Shown here one piece after another: positions 1-13,587 of a stretch of 64,000 nt of DNA. Positions within the stretch are counted from its first letter, which is position 1. Each line of letters opens with the position of its first letter. Source of the stretch: Larimichthys crocea (lineage: Eukaryota > Chordata > Actinopteri > Sciaenidae); contig NC_040016.1 in NCBI RefSeq assembly GCF_000972845.2, positions 11,180,701 through 11,244,700 on the forward strand, in the 5' to 3' direction. A program made the translations under genes and the position numbers. The notes below the pieces were generated by a model, which was not told the DNA's origin, did not search any database, and saw nothing but the letters and a program-made list of their open reading frames with translations.

Positions 1-3000
1 TTTGCCTCAAGACTACTTTTTCTGTTTGTGACATTGCTTAATGTGTATCTGATATTTTTGTCACAGACTGCCATACAATTCCTACTTTTTCTACTTTTTC
101 AGAGTATGAAAAGTGCGTGTACGTTGTTAAAATTTTCTTTATAAAGAGACAACATGAAGGTTTTATGTCCTTTGCCTGATGTAGATCTGTTGAAGTTACG
201 TTTGCTCTCATTTGTTTTTTCGGCTTGCGTGTCATTGAGCTTTCTTAGCTGCACAAACGTTTCTTGCCATGAGGTGAATTATTCACTGCTTATTTACTTT
301 AAAAACAAGTAATTGCTTATTGTCTGTGTGAATTCTGTATTTATGTTGTTTTCTCTGCGTCTTTTCAAGAAGGATCTTGTTTTTCTTAAGGACAGGGATT
401 TAAATTGGCCTCAATTTTTATAGCAGGTTTTCTTTGATTCTTTTAATTATTCCAAGAAACATTCCCAACAGGCCCGAGGCATATTTCTTGACACATTTAT
501 TATAAGTAATTTTCTTCCACTTCATAAAGGAAGTATCCGGTTGCTCGCCGTTGAGTAGCATTAATCAAAGACCTTTAAAGAATTGCTATTGACAGGATTA
601 TAGTTATGAAGCACTTTTACCTGTAAATTTACACAAAGCTCACCCTGCAAAAATACAACTAAAACAAAAATGAATAATACAAATAACGCCGTAGTCCTTT
701 GTGTGTCATAGCAGGCTTAAATCTTGCACTAACTTCATTAGATTTTACACTCTCCCTGTCAGAAATCAGCTTACCTTCTTCTTTTTTTCAGTTTTATCCA
801 TGAAGCAGATCTACTGGCAGCTCGTTTGTACGTGAAAAGCCCTTTATCATTTTTTGATTTGTAAAAATTAATTGCTTACTAATCTATGATGAACTGCAGC
901 AGTAAGCAGAGGAAAGCCATCATTATTTATTATGATCTATAGTGTGCACAGGAATACCTGAATATTTTCTCGAGATAAAAATGTTTTTAACCTGTAGAAT
1001 TAGTCTTGAACGATGCCTTGAGCTTGTTAGAAATGATTTTTTGTAACCCCCCTCCTCCCCCCTAAAATAACAAGGTTTCTTGTTGTATTAAATCAGTTGT
1101 GTACATTAAACAGGGACCAAGGTCAGGTATATTTTCAGTATATATTTTGAGAAATGTAGATTATATTTTATTAACTTATTCATGCCCTTGGTTTTGTGTA
1201 CAGTTTTTTTTTTTTTTTCGTCAAACAAAAATCTTGTGATTTGCTCCTTTTTGATAATTTTTTTTTTCTCTAAATTATGTCAAGCAGAGACGTGTGTGTG
1301 TGTGTGAGATTGTGTGTGTGTGTGTTTGTCACGCCCTGATCCACCAGCCTCTGGACCAACCAAACATAATGCAACTTTTACAGAGTCACACAGTGAAGCT
1401 CACTTTAACTCTCCGCTGTCTCTCCTCCTCTTTCTTCTTCTTCTTCTTCTTGTGTTGCTCAGCCACCTCCTATCAGATTGGCTTGTGTTGTTTGGTAGAT
1501 GACATGTCTTGTGTTTGCACTAATGATCTCTCGGTTAAGGCACAAGCGATCGATCTGTTACAGTGAACGTGCGTTTGAATCCGAATGGTTTCAATCCAAG
1601 ACATTCCTATGAGAAGAAACGGGAGCCTCGCGTCCACTTTTCTGCTTCGCTTTGTTTGATTTGCAAATTCGCTTCACTTCCACTGTAATGAAAAAGTTTC
1701 TATGATGCTGATGGTTATCTGTCTTTAAAAAAAAAAAAAAAAAGACCTCCGAGGAATGTTATGATTCAAAGAAAGTTTGTGTGTGAAGATCAGTTCCTTG
1801 TAAAGTATTGTTTCATTTGGTTTTGGATCACTGTAAGTCAAAACACGGCTGAAATTATTGAAGAGATCTACACCAAAATAAGAATCCTAACTAAAATCAC
1901 ATATCTTATTATCATTGTTATTATTATTATTATTATGACTCACACATCAGATGATTAACATGTTTCTCATAGGTCTGTGTGTTTTCTCGTGTTGTAAAAG
2001 CTGTATCATGATGCAAATCAAACCCATCCATCAGTGAAGGGGCTTAGCAGTGTGTGTGTGGTGATGGCTCTGTAAAAACAAAAAAAAACAAAACAAGAAA
2101 AAAAGATTATAAGTGTCTATTTCTGTGTTTTGATCGGTTTATGTTTTTAATTATTATTTGTGAGTAATTTAGTCTGTTAAATTCAGTACATTCCTATTTT
2201 ATTTATGGTTATGTTGTGATTGTAACAAGTGTATATACCATTCATATACACATTCTATAAATATATATATAAATATATATGAACCAACCAATATGATCAG
2301 TGTTTGTCAATGGTGGTCCTGTACATATATAGATTTTTTCTTTTTTTTTCTTTTGTTTCCCTTGTCTATCGTGGAGGGATGTTTAAGTTATGGCCATTTG
2401 ATTGAAAGCGTTAAACTGCATGTTCCGGCATGCGAGCTGAGCTGGGGACTGAATGTCGATCACTGGTTGGTGGCAGTAAATAGTTTCACTGTTCGCCGTA
2501 CTGTCACAGTGCTCTGGTAGCGCTCACACTGCCAGCTGCACGACTCATGTCTTTGACCAATAATTTTTTTTTTGTCCTTTTTTGATCCACTCTGCACTAG
2601 TATTTACTCCTTTAAAAAGGTAATAAGGGTTGTTTTGTTATCGATTTTATTTGAAAACAAGCGGTTGAAGATGCTGTAAGGAAACGATGCTCCCTTTTTT
2701 TTTGTTTGAGCGTTTTTCTTCACTGGGATGTATGATTATCTTTGTTTTCACTCATGTTGGTACTCAAGTGTTAAAAAAAAAAAAGGAAAAAAAAAAAGTT
2801 GATCTCCAATGATTATTTAGGCCTAAATGTTTTTTTTCTGCTTTCTGCTTTTGGTCTGTTGCAAAGTGCCTTCCAAATACTGATTGTGCACAGCAGTGGA
2901 TTAAAAAAGGTCCTCTTTTCTAAAGGTTAAGAATTGTACAGAGTGACTTGCATTGACACTTTTGTATAAAAACACACACAGAAAATGTACAATATGTTAA

Positions 3001-3178
3001 CTTGGTATTTTATCATCGTATTCAACAAGATTGCTCCTAAAACATGTGAGCTACATGTTTTATTATAACGTCTTTGGACATATTTCAATATAAGCATACT
3101 TTTCTATAGATATTTGTTTTTGTACTCTGTTATTGGGTCTCATCTCTTTTGTTGGTACAGAGATGAGCATCAAATAAA
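1..3178 (+). other. Putative distal 3' UTR of a gene lying to the left
   Basis: There is no credible coding exon here; the open frames are short and made of low-complexity sequence. The stretch is AT-rich with many T and A runs, a (GT)n tract at about 1292-1324 and an ATT/TTA run near 1915-1935. It ends in a canonical AATAAA at 3173-3178. A long AT-rich tract without ORFs that stops at a polyadenylation signal is typical of a vertebrate 3' UTR. The plus strand is inferred only from the orientation of that signal. It could equally be plain intergenic DNA. Confidence 0.35.
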
Positions 3179-3183
3179 CTGCA

Positions 3184-3617
3184 ATTGAAAAGCTCCTAAC
3201 TTCTCTGTCTTTCAGTTACTACTATTATGATGAAACATTTTGTCCATCGAGGACTTGCTTTTGGCGATAAGGAGTGAGCCAGATCCAGATATCAGACCCT
3301 CAAGGTGTATATTGCAATTTTACAACTACTCTGGTACAGTAGGGGGCGCTGTGCTCTTGTGCAGAGAGAATAAATTGACTTGTACAACAGATGAAGTGTA
3401 TGGAAAGAAAGAAGGAAAAAAGATATCAGAGTGGGAGTTAAAAACTAAAATGTTTAAAGTTTTGTTTTTAAATAAATATTCATCATTTTAGAGTTTTCAA
3501 TAGTATATTTCCACTACTGCGTGTATGGTATGAGTGGCAAATCTAAGTCCTGAGTAGACTATTGGTGAAAGTGCCTTAAACTAAAAGTCAAATGATACAA
3601 GGCATGAGGATATACAG
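3184..3617. other. Intergenic spacer, no gene seen
   Basis: This AT-rich sequence lies between the putative 3' end on the left and the LINE remnant on the right. I see no splice-bounded frame and no recognisable repeat in it. Confidence 0.4.
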
Positions 3618-4250
3618 TATGTGAATGATTGAAGTGTTTATTTCGAATATGCAAACAAAAATAAAAATAAGGCAAAACATTTGAACATAGAAATACATAA
3701 TCGAAAAGGAGTGAGAAAAGGAATAACTTGTAAACTACCACCCCTTCTCTTTAAATAATGAAAAAACAAACAAAAAAAACAAACAAAGGAGACAATAACC
3801 TCATAACTCTTAGTGCTACCCAACACCTCCCTCATCCCTCTTGAAAATAGTGTCTTTGTACCTCATTTTAAACTGTTTCATGTTTGGACATTGCTTCAAC
3901 TCCATGGTCATCCTGTTCCATAGTCTCACCCCACTAACTGAAACACAAAAACCCCTCCTCTTTGTCCGAATTAAAGTTAGATTAAAGTTTATTTCCCCCT
4001 TAAATTATAACTCCCCTCATGCAAAATTAATCATTTCTGTATATTTATTGGTAAAAGATTTTTTTTTTTTGGTCTGTACATGTTTGATATGTGATTTCCA
4101 ATTGATTCTGTCATCTATGATTACCCCCAAAATTTAATTTTGTGAACTCTTTCTATTTTAACTCCCTCTAATTTTATTAATACCTCTGTATTCAATGGAC
4201 AATTACCAAATGTATGTTTGGAATGGTTATTTTCTAAGAGTGGTGGTATC
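3618..4250 (-). mobile_element. LINE remnant, C-terminal end of the reverse-transcriptase ORF
   Basis: On the minus strand, broken frames encode the familiar C-terminal part of a fish non-LTR retrotransposon ORF2. LGVIIDDRINWKSHIKHV lies near 4130-4080. Further downstream come NLLPINIQK, YNLRG, FCVSVSGVRLW-like and MELKQCPNMKQFKMRYKD-like segments. Stops and frameshifts separate the blocks, so the copy is dead. It is 5'-truncated, as usual for LINEs. It lies just downstream of the GLUT gene on the same strand and carries an AATAAA (plus-strand TTTATT at 3637-3642). The exact family is not resolved. Confidence 0.75.
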
Positions 4251-4629
4251 AGTCGGTCAGGATGGATAGATGTCTACCCAGAAAGCTACAAAGACCTCAG
4301 ATCCCCCATCAGCATATTCATCCATATAGAGCAGGTCTAGACCATACTCTTCAGAATATTATTTCCAGAGATCCAGCAATTCTCACCATGCGCAAGGACT
4401 TGGTGATGGTGGCAGTTGTGAAAACAAATGTTTTTAAGACTGTTAAAGGGAAGAGAACCTAATGTAAAGTCATGCTTTCTATGTTGGTACACCAATTTCT
4501 TCCTGTACTCCAATTCCAAATATTTTTTTTACCAATAAATAATAAAATAATAAAACACTTAAAAAAAATGCAAGCAACTAAACGCACAATCCCCTTCAGT
4601 TATATGATAAAAAAATATGAAAAAACAAG
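4251..4629 (-). other. Probable 3' UTR of the downstream GLUT gene
   Basis: This AT-rich tract directly follows the GLUT stop codon at 4630-4632. I find no AATAAA on the minus strand inside it. The nearest one is inside the neighbouring LINE remnant (plus-strand TTTATT at 3637-3642). Confidence 0.4.
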
Positions 4630-7600
4630 TTAAATTTTAGTTCCAAGATTAACGTCAGTCTTCTCAGTGTCAGCACCTCTGTTCTTGTAGTTCAGTTTGT
4701 TGAAGTCCTCCATAACCTCTACCATTGTCTTTCCTTTGGTCTCTGGGACAAAATATAAAAGAAATGCGGCACTGAAAACGGTGTAGGCCACAAAGATGAG
4801 AAAGCAGAACGGTCCTAGTGCCTCCTGTGTGGAAATCAGACTGTTAGAAACAGTAGCTGACATGATATAAAAACAGAAATATGGAACAATATGGAGCAGG
4901 TATCTCACCAGGATGTAGCTGAACAACATCCCCACAAGGAACATGCAGAGCCAGTTGATAGTCCCACTGATCACAAAAGCAGAAGGTCGCCAGGCTTGTA
5001 GGAAGAGTTCAGCAGGGAGAGCCATGGACACTCCAGCTGAATGACAATGATGAAAAAAAAAAAGAGATTTGAAATCAGATAAAAATCATCCCAAACATTT
5101 CAGCTGTGAGGTGAAGGAACGACAGAAAACTCACCAGGTCCAATTGCATAACTGCAGGTGACGCAAAAGATCAGGGCGATGTTCACATACGGGATCCATG
5201 AATTTATATCCTGTATGAAAAGAGAAACATTTATAACTTGTCCTCTACTACACAGGCTAGAGAAAGGTGCACTGTTGTTTGAGAGTAGTTACCTTGTAGG
5301 ACATCGTGACAGTAAGTATAGACATGATGATACCCATCAGTAGATAGCCATAGCCCATCAACTTCTTTCTGCCGGCACGATCTATCAAGAAAGACTGAGA
5401 CACAACAGTGATGTACAGACAAGTCAAATAGACTCTGCTCGTTGGTGCTTCATCACACAGGACTTTAAACCTTCAGCAGTACATGTAACTAATCAATAAT
5501 CATCAACATCAGCCTGTTCTTACCCATTTCTAATTTAATTTTCAGTTACATCAACAAACAGGGAAAAAAAAATGAAACCTACTTTCATCCAACCTAACCT
5601 TTCATCCAATGCATCAGCATAAAAAAGAAATTTCTCATACAAAGCTCACTCACAGGTTTTTAAAATTCACGCCACCATTACCCACTCCAGTTTTTTCCAC
5701 AGTCACCATGAAAAAATGAGACATAAAAGGTGTTCAAATTGTTCTAAAATGGGCAGATTTCTAAGTGCTTTTGTGTTTTTGTTTCACTGCTGCTTTCCCC
5801 TTTGGGGGAAAATAAAATGATAAAGAATACATTTATTTAAGCAGTTATTCATTTCATGTGTGTTATTTTCCTCTCTCCCAGTCTGTCTGTGAATATTATT
5901 GTTCTATAATCACCTTGTTAGATTATGTGCACTACAAGAAAGGTCTGTAAATTGAGCTGTGTCATATTATTTAATGTGCATCCATACTCAAAAAAACTAA
6001 TTGTAGACTACTGCATTGTTATCCTTCTTCAGGTGTCAGGGTATTTCATGATTAGCTACCTTGAAGACATACTTACAGACAGTGACAAAGAGATTAACAG
6101 TGTTGCTCCAATGCCGATATGCAAGTAATGTGTCTGGTCCTCTGGCACGCCTGACTCACGGAAGATCTCAAAGGCGTAAAAATCCAGCTGGATGAGAGAA
6201 TGAGATATTATTATAAATCAGGCATGTGTGAATGTATATTTTTAGATAGGGAAAAGCTGAAACTAACGTACAGCATTGATGCCACAGAACTGAATACCAG
6301 CACAGGGGATGATGAGAGTCAGCAGCTGCCATCTCACACAGCGAGAGGTGAGAACATCCTTCACAGTCTTGGCTTTCTCTCCCTGCTTGCTGTCTCTTTC
6401 TTTCTGCATGTCATCCATCTCCAACTTTAAGTTGTCCTCCTGCCACAGCCACTGCAAAGCTTTGACACACATAAACAAGTTGAAGACACGATGAACTGGA
6501 CGTCCATTAACGACCCAGTCTAAACATAGAACGTCTTTTCTCTCAGTCCACTATTAAAAGTGATAATACTGTTTATTTTCATTATCAGAGACAACAGTAA
6601 CATCGGATACTGTAACATCGGATAAACGCTATCACAGCATCAAGGCACGAACACCCGCCTAGAGTTTCTGTGGACACATCCAGCATGCTGCACTGTTCGT
6701 TAGCAGACCTGTTATATGAGCCACTTTATGAAGAAAGTCTTGAGAGCCAGTTATAGAGCAAAGCAAAAGACAAAATAAAACTAATGTGGGCAAAATGAAG
6801 ACAAGGTACCAACTCCAACTTTTCGAGCTTTGCAAAAGTGCATTTGTAAACTGTATAATTTAGTGTGCTACTCACCTTTTCTAGAGCTTTCAGTGTCTCC
6901 TTTGTCAATGTAAAGGTATCGAGGTGATTCAGGAAAAAGAGGCAGCATCACAAACTGCAGGATGGCAGGAATACCACTAACAGCTAAGAGATATGGCCAC
7001 ATTTCTTCTGTACCCATAATCTCCCTAAACAAAACAAATCAATGAGTGAAGTAGCAGACGCTGTAGATCAGTAATTAGGACTGTTTAATATGTTATCCAG
7101 GGAAATTACTTGCTAATTTGTAAGACAAGGTCGACAAGGTCTGGTACTTTACTGTAGTCCTGAACAAGAAAACGTCTTTGATCGCAGCATGTAAGAACCA
7201 ATGGACAGCTACCAATGTTTGTAATGTTTGTACCCAAAGCAGAGCTTAAGTAACTTAAGTGAGTAAGATGTTGCTTTGCTGTTTACCCTTTTTTTTCCAT
7301 GTATATTATTAAATTTATGCCAACAGTCTTACTTGATGGCAATTATTTGACCCACGACTTTTCCAAAGCTGATGAAGATTGAGGACGTGAGAGTCAGGAA
7401 ACCTCTGAGATTCTTTGGAGAGGTCTCTGCGAGGTACATGACCTGCACGCTCACGCCAAGACCTAAAAAAAAAAAGACAGGATGATGAAGGAAATAAACA
7501 CAAGAACAAAAACTAAAGAGGGTCACACACAACACACATGCACATAATCAGAACATACCAACATTATATCCATAGAGAAATCTTCCCAGTAAGATCATCT

Positions 7601-10600
7601 CAAAAGATCTGGCCATTCGACTGAAGAGCATGAAGACAGCAGCAACAACCACCACACCGTTGCTGAACAAAAGAACATTTTTTCTGCAGAATCAAAACAA
7701 ACACCAAAGATTTCATTCAGTGTAATCTGTGTAGCAGTAAAATAAAGTCTTGTAACTTACCTTTTATGTTGCATCCAACATGGACCATATATATATTTTT
7801 TCTTTTTTTCCCCCCAACTTTATTCATAGAACCTTTTGAATATTTTAGACAGACAGTGTGTCCCCAATGAATAATAAATTAACATTAATTAAATGAGTAA
7901 AATACAATAGCAGATATTAGTCTTCCAGCTCAAAGGAGAAGTCCAAGGACCGTGTATAGTTCAGACATGGACTTGAAATGATTTCAGTGATCTTTTCAGC
8001 ATAAACCTTTTCAAGTTTTAAGTTGTGAAGCACCTCAACAGCCCAGCGAGAGCGTGCAGGGGGATTGGGGAGTTTCCAATTGAGGAGAATCAACCGACGG
8101 GCCAACAGGGTAGTAAATGCCAAGGCCTGCTTCAGATTCAGATTCCCATTGTTGCTCAGTTAGTTTGACGTTGAGTCTCTCTTCCCATGCACTTTGAACG
8201 GCACTAAGGGAGGTTGAGAATGCAGACCAGATAGATCTATATAGGAGAGAGATACATCCCTTAATGATAAGATCTCTGTTTAAAAGAGTGTCAACTAAGG
8301 TTTCTGGGGGGGGGGGGGGGGGGGGATTCGGGAAGTGTTTTTTGACATAGTCACGCACCTGAAAGAAGCGGAAGAGATGATGTCACAGGAGGTTATACTT
8401 TGTCAGGAGTTGTGCAAAAGAGGAAAATACCTTGTCTGTGTATAAATCATTAACTGATTTTATGCCTTTGTTAGGTCAAATCCAAAATGCTGAGTCCGAC
8501 CTAGATGGTTCAAAGGCGCTGGACCATATTCTTTGAACTTAAACGAGTAGCATGACATTTTGGGAAATACACACGATGAGAAGATTGATATCATTCTCTT
8601 TTCTTTTTATTAAATCTAATTAGCTTAGCTTAGTGCAAAGACTGGAAACAGGGAGAAACAGCTAATCCACCTACTAGCACCTCATGAAGCTCATTAATTC
8701 ATGTTCTGTGTTGTTAACTTGTAAAAATGACAAATTACTATCAATTATGTGCTGGACTGTTTTTTGATTCAGATGCTGGGAGGTAAAATGTTGAACTCTT
8801 GAAAAGCCCATTTGTGTGTGCACTGTGTCTTATGAAGACCGGACACCAAAACCTGAAATTTAATAGGTTTCCTGATGCTAAATATCATACAATCTAATAA
8901 TACTAACAATACTTTCTTTGCTTTTTTGCCTTAGAAATGATTGAATGAATAAATTATTATATTTTCAACCCTTAATTATGGCCAGTTGTATCATTTGAAA
9001 ATGCTTACAAACCATATTAATTAACAACCGTGGGGTTGTTAATTAAACCCCACAGATTTAGATAAATATAACCATGATGTGTGTGTGTGTGTCTCACCGG
9101 CCATAAGTGACAGGAAGGCTGCCGCTGTGAATAGCACCGGCCCAGGCTCCGAGGGAAAACACAGCCACGATGAAGGACCAGATAAGCTGGTTGGTATAAC
9201 CATCTGCTGGAGCTCCGTACCTAAACATCCATGTGTGATTCACAAAACTCTGAATATCCTGCAGAAAGGTCAGGCGTGTTAAATTGGTGAAGTGTCTCAG
9301 CAGGTTTAAATTGTTGGCTCTTTATTATCTTGCTTAGGCACTTTTCTTATTTGGAAATAAGACTTGATGACGATGTGCAGACACTACAGGGAACAATAAA
9401 GAAGGGGGACCAACTGTATCAAGTAGGGGGTTGCTCACACAGTTCACCTTCTGTAGCAAACCATACATTTTGATGCATGCTTTGCATCTTGGTAATAGAA
9501 ACCTTACCACTGCTGGAGAAGCAATGACAGAAACTTGAATCCCATACTGAAACGATCCTCCAATTCCCAACACCAGTGACAGCAGATAAAGCCTCCAATA
9601 CTGCAGCTAAAACGGAAAGTGGAAATCATAACGTCTTTAATTTATAAAGTAGATATTTACAGGACAGAGAACAAGAGGACCCAAACATGTTTTCAATCAT
9701 TATAAGTAGAACCCAAGACCTTCACATTTTGACCACCACCTCGTTCTGCTTTGTTAAGTGAGTGATGTACTGCTGCCATACTCCTGAAGACAAATAAAGT
9801 TTAGACCCCTCAGTTTTTATCAGTCTATAGGAGGACAACTTAACCATCACTAAACTAAGCTAAATTTTAGTAAAATATAGGTCAGCATCTTATGCATCAG
9901 CATCTCCTATGACCTTTGTTCATTCATTCCAGGTGACCAGTTGAACTAGTGCTTCATTTTCTACTTTTAGGTTTGGAAATAACCAAATCGTGACTTAGTG
10001 AACCATTTATCACCTCCAGCCAAGGGAAGAAAAAGTTCCCTCACACACTTTTTGTGTGTTTTTGGTTGTGATGGATTCTTCGATACTTGGATAACTAACC
10101 TACAACTCAGCTGGACATAGCGGTCCTCAAACTTCTTCTGGCGTGCCCGTAAAACCAAAAGAAGTTCAGTCCGAAATGAAAAATTGGGATGCAACAAATA
10201 CATTTTTTAGTACAGATCAGCAAGATAGCATCAGAAAACTCTTTTTTGTTTATTTATTTATTTTACAAAAATCATTTTCATTCAACTTCATTTCACTCCA
10301 TATTTGTCCCCTATATTATTATTATTTATATTAGCTTTAATATAAATTAAATTCTTTGAAAATGATCGTTATAAAGTTATAGAATAAAGCAGTTACATTT
10401 CACAGTTTGATTAATTGATTTCTAATTTTGAAACCTCCGACAAATACAGCAAATACAAATGCATTTTTTCTGTATTTGTCTATATAGGTTGACAGATTTA
10501 TTGAATATGCTTTCTTCTTTTGCTTGTCCCCAAATGGTTACATGGAGGTTTTTAAAGCAGTTGTCATAGAAAATAGTATAGAATATTAAGATAATAGTAA

Positions 10601-10630
10601 GAGTGTTACCTTTGTTGATGCACAGGCCAT
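4630..10630 (-). CDS. Class II facilitative sugar transporter (GLUT), SLC2A11/SLC2A15-like, gene 1
   Basis: Twelve exons join in phase: 10630-10610, 9606-9508, 9258-9098, 7683-7559, 7462-7333, 7024-6876, 6459-6272, 6187-6077, 5394-5293, 5210-5135, 5036-4909 and 4824-4630. They give 494 aa, the normal GLUT length, starting MACASTK. Seen: the TM1 motif GGSFQYG, loop-2 GRK, the PESPRYL motif (about 210-216), loop-8 DRAGRKK, GPAGVS in TM10 and the C-terminal PETKG (457-461). By family knowledge it is a 12-TM plasma-membrane hexose carrier of the GLUT5/9/11 class; the substrate cannot be told from the sequence. TM7 reads IQFCGINA instead of the CGND of the neighbouring paralog. It may be the fish slc2a15 or an slc2a11-like copy. 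No frame break was seen. Confidence 0.88.
7785..8525 (-). mobile_element. L1-type LINE 3' fragment inside a GLUT intron
   Basis: This lies in the intron between 7683 and 9098. Minus-strand frames read VNDLYTDKVFSSFAQLLTKY, then RDYVKKHF, then LLARRLILLNWKLPNPP and LHNLKLEKV. These are the ordered blocks of the C-terminal tail of fish L1 ORF2. The segment between WEERL and LLARR is deleted relative to intact copies. A 20-base G run (8306-8325, C on the element strand) interrupts the frame. The 3' end, near 7790-7830, has AATAAAGTTGGGGGG followed by an A-rich tail. It is a dead 5'-truncated copy. Confidence 0.75.
8551..8790. mobile_element. Partial MITE-like repeat
   Basis: The segment begins GACATTTTGGGAAATACACA and continues through CAAAGACTGGAAACAGGGAGAAACAGCTA. 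It shares the terminal word with the element at 15984-16196 but lacks a clear second terminus, so it is a truncated or diverged copy. It is intronic in the first GLUT gene. Confidence 0.5.
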
Positions 10631-13063
10631 TTTTTTTGCTCTGGCTCCCTGGATGCAGGCTGCAGAAGGAGCAGACGGCCAACTAATATAGGGAATATGC
10701 AATCTGAAGTTACACATCAATAGGCTGTAGCTGTTCAGTCATGTTGGTCAAGCAGTCATTTTTACAATGTGTCTGACAGTGATAATAAAACAAAACAAAC
10801 ACAGTTTCAACTAGATCATTACCGTAGCTATTACCTGCCAATATGTCTTATCTGCTGGTTAAACATTCCTTTTTCCCTGTTCAAAGGGTTTTTGGTGGGC
10901 AAGTTTTTCCTCACTCGAACCGAGGGTCTAAGGACAGAGGGTGTCACTCCCTGTACAGATTGTAAAGCCCTCCGAGGCAAATGCACTTTGTGACTTTGGG
11001 CTATATAAATAAAATTGATTTGATTTGATTTTGATTTGATTTGATAATGTTTAACTACTAAACAGATTTCAAGTAATATTACTTTTCCATGCAGATTATA
11101 GGATGTAACAGGAAAAGCAAAAAGGACGTGGGTTGGCTGTAAGGACGAGAGGATTGTTGAGTATTTGCTGCACATTTAAGCTCACACAGAGCTTGTATGT
11201 CATACATAATCCTGTGTAAGAACAGTTCACTACATACACACATTAGAGATTAACTATACTGAGTTTACGTGAACATTATGGTTACTCTTTGAGAGAGGTG
11301 CTTCTGTGGCTCTGGAGGAGCTTCACAGATTACACTGAGAGAGTTTGTGTCCATATATTCCTGATGTCAGGACAACAACCGACAACTGTGGAATTTGGGG
11401 AGAAGAAGAAGCAGGGGGTCATCCTCTTTAATATCCACAGCTCCATCGGGTAGCTTGGTGTCATAGGCTGTGTAAAATATTGTAGTATCTGTGATGTCAG
11501 CCACAGGTTTCCATGACATGTTCTGTAGCCAGCCTCAAGTGCCTGTTAGAGGGACTGCATACACTGTGCTGAGCTACAAGTTAACCTGTTAACTACTGTA
11601 TTTTTACAGTATAAATCAGCACAGATCAAACACTGGCCTTTGGTTTTCACAAATTTTGTATCCACTGTAGTTTCTCCTACATGCTTGGTGGGGGGGAGGG
11701 TGTAGTCTGTTGGTTGCAATCTGCAACCTCGGTGCTAGATGTCACCAAATCACATCACACTTAACCTTTAAAATCCTTGATTAAAATAACTCAACCCAAG
11801 ATACATCAATGTAAAACACATATAAACCCATAAATAAATAAATAAATGAATAAATGTGTTAATGTAATAGTGTCCTTTAATATTCCAGCTAACTTCAAGC
11901 CCCCGTACAATACGTGAGTTGGTATTGTCTCACGGGAGCTAATCCACTTAATGAGCTGCATTTGGAGCTGAAGGAGACTGAGTCTGACAGGAGAGTGTGA
12001 ACTAATACAGTCGCTGTCACATCACGTATCATTACACACTCATTCACTAAAAGAGATCCAAAGAAAGCTGTGGTGTCCTGGTGATTTTGTGGTGTGTCCT
12101 CAATTTGCTTTATTATGGAATGGCAACATTTGAATTGTCTTCTAAATCAAGCAGAAACAGAAACCAAATGTCCAATTATATTCTAATTAAATTAAAGGCT
12201 TCTGCACTCTTTTGTACAGCTCTGTGGAGGGCAGTGATGCATAGTACAGCTTCTGTGCTGGGATCCATGTCTGCTTCTCCAAAATGAGCTGACTGCTGCC
12301 CTCCTGTAGATAATACACTGACTATGGGTTAGTACCTCATACAACGCCACTTCAAACTATCCTTGTTATATGTTCCCTGTCACCGTAAAAGACACAAAAC
12401 AAAATCCAGTGATATACATTTTAGGTCTTATTGCCCGACCTTACCTGACTGCTGTCCTGTGTTATGCATTATGAATCCACAGACCACAGGTTAATGTGGT
12501 CAGCCAGAATGCATCCTGTATTTCTGGATTTACTCATGTGACTTGTGAACATTTGAAATGCTGTCACTCACTGGGTTCTACTTCATGACTCATTCATTTA
12601 ATCAGTAAATTCAGTCACAATCAACATTTAAAAAAATAAACACAGTGACACAGATTTTTGTGTTTCCTTTGCTTTATGTATTTATGAGTTTTGTGTTACA
12701 GTGCACCTCTGTTCCATTTTCTTTGTTGGTCTTGAGTTGTCCTTTTGGGGTTAGAGGCTTATTTCTTAGCTTTTAGCAGCTTGTCCAGTTTATTCATCAA
12801 TGCTTTTTGACTTTTATGTTTAAAATGTGCGTTTTCATGATCTCATTGTAAAGTGAAATATGATAAGCTATGTTAATATCAGATGATTTTATTGGCTCAG
12901 ATTTAGATCATTAAAACAAAAACGAATACTGCCAATATTCAGCATAAACAACTGCACACATTCCACTCGTGTAAAACAGATTTCATAATTACTAAAAAGC
13001 AGTTATCTTTTCATGAATGACGTCTGCACGCTGATACAAACATCATGTTTGATAAAGTACAAG
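10631..13063. other. Intergenic region between the tandem GLUT genes
   Basis: This is the upstream side of GLUT gene 1 and the downstream side of GLUT gene 2. It contains the repeat tail at 10884-11046 and an (AATA)n-like run near 11830-11855. I see no other gene, and promoter elements cannot be assigned with confidence. Confidence 0.5.
10884..11046 (+). repeat. SINE/LINE 3' tail with (TTGAT)n microsatellite
   Basis: The segment contains TTTTTCCTCACTCGAACC, then TGTAAAGCCCTCCGAGGCAA and GGGCTATATAAATAAAATTG. It ends in a run of TTGAT units (about 11016-11046). Such 'GCTATATAAATAAAATTGA' ends are the conserved 3' tails of fish SINE and L2-type LINE families. The 5' boundary is uncertain. Confidence 0.55.
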
Positions 13064-13587
13064 TTTATTGTTTGCTTCTGAAGACAGTAAATGAGGTCTC
13101 ACCTCACACATGAGCAGACATAGTTTGCCACAGTCGTTAAAAAATGTAAAAATCTACTGTTACCATGGATGACAACTCTTTTCTTTGTCCCATTAAACAA
13201 GGAAAAACAGTGAAATTCATTGCTGTTTCTGAGGCTGATTCTTTACCTATAAATAAATGTGTTTTCAGAGGGTTTTTTTTGTATGCACTGTCTTTGTAGC
13301 TGATGATTTGTGGTCTGTCACAAATACCCAAATAAACAGTCCTTTAAGTTACTGTGGCAAAACTGTGTGTTTACATATGAAGACACCAAAAATAATTCCT
13401 TTAAATTCTCTTCAAAGACATCACACTCCAGATAAAGGAGTTACAGTAGATGTAAGTCGCTTTCAGTCATATGAAAGTGAATATTTCCCCCCCGGTTCCT
13501 GTGCAGACTGTGTAGGACTTCTTCCAGCTCGAGCAGGCCAAAGGGAGTTTTACAGTGGTGGCTGTGCGTATCAGGTGATACATCCGT
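13064..13587 (-). other. 3' UTR of slc2a11-like gene 2 with polyA signal
   Basis: The non-coding sequence after the stop codon (13588-13590) runs to a minus-strand AATAAA (plus-strand TTTATT at 13064-13069). The plus-strand ORF across 13257-13670 is antisense to this UTR and to the last exon, and shows no family resemblance. Confidence 0.5.

Noticed and set aside
1294..1566. ORF of 90 aa near the GT repeat
   Set aside because: The N-terminus is microsatellite-encoded and there is no recognisable domain.
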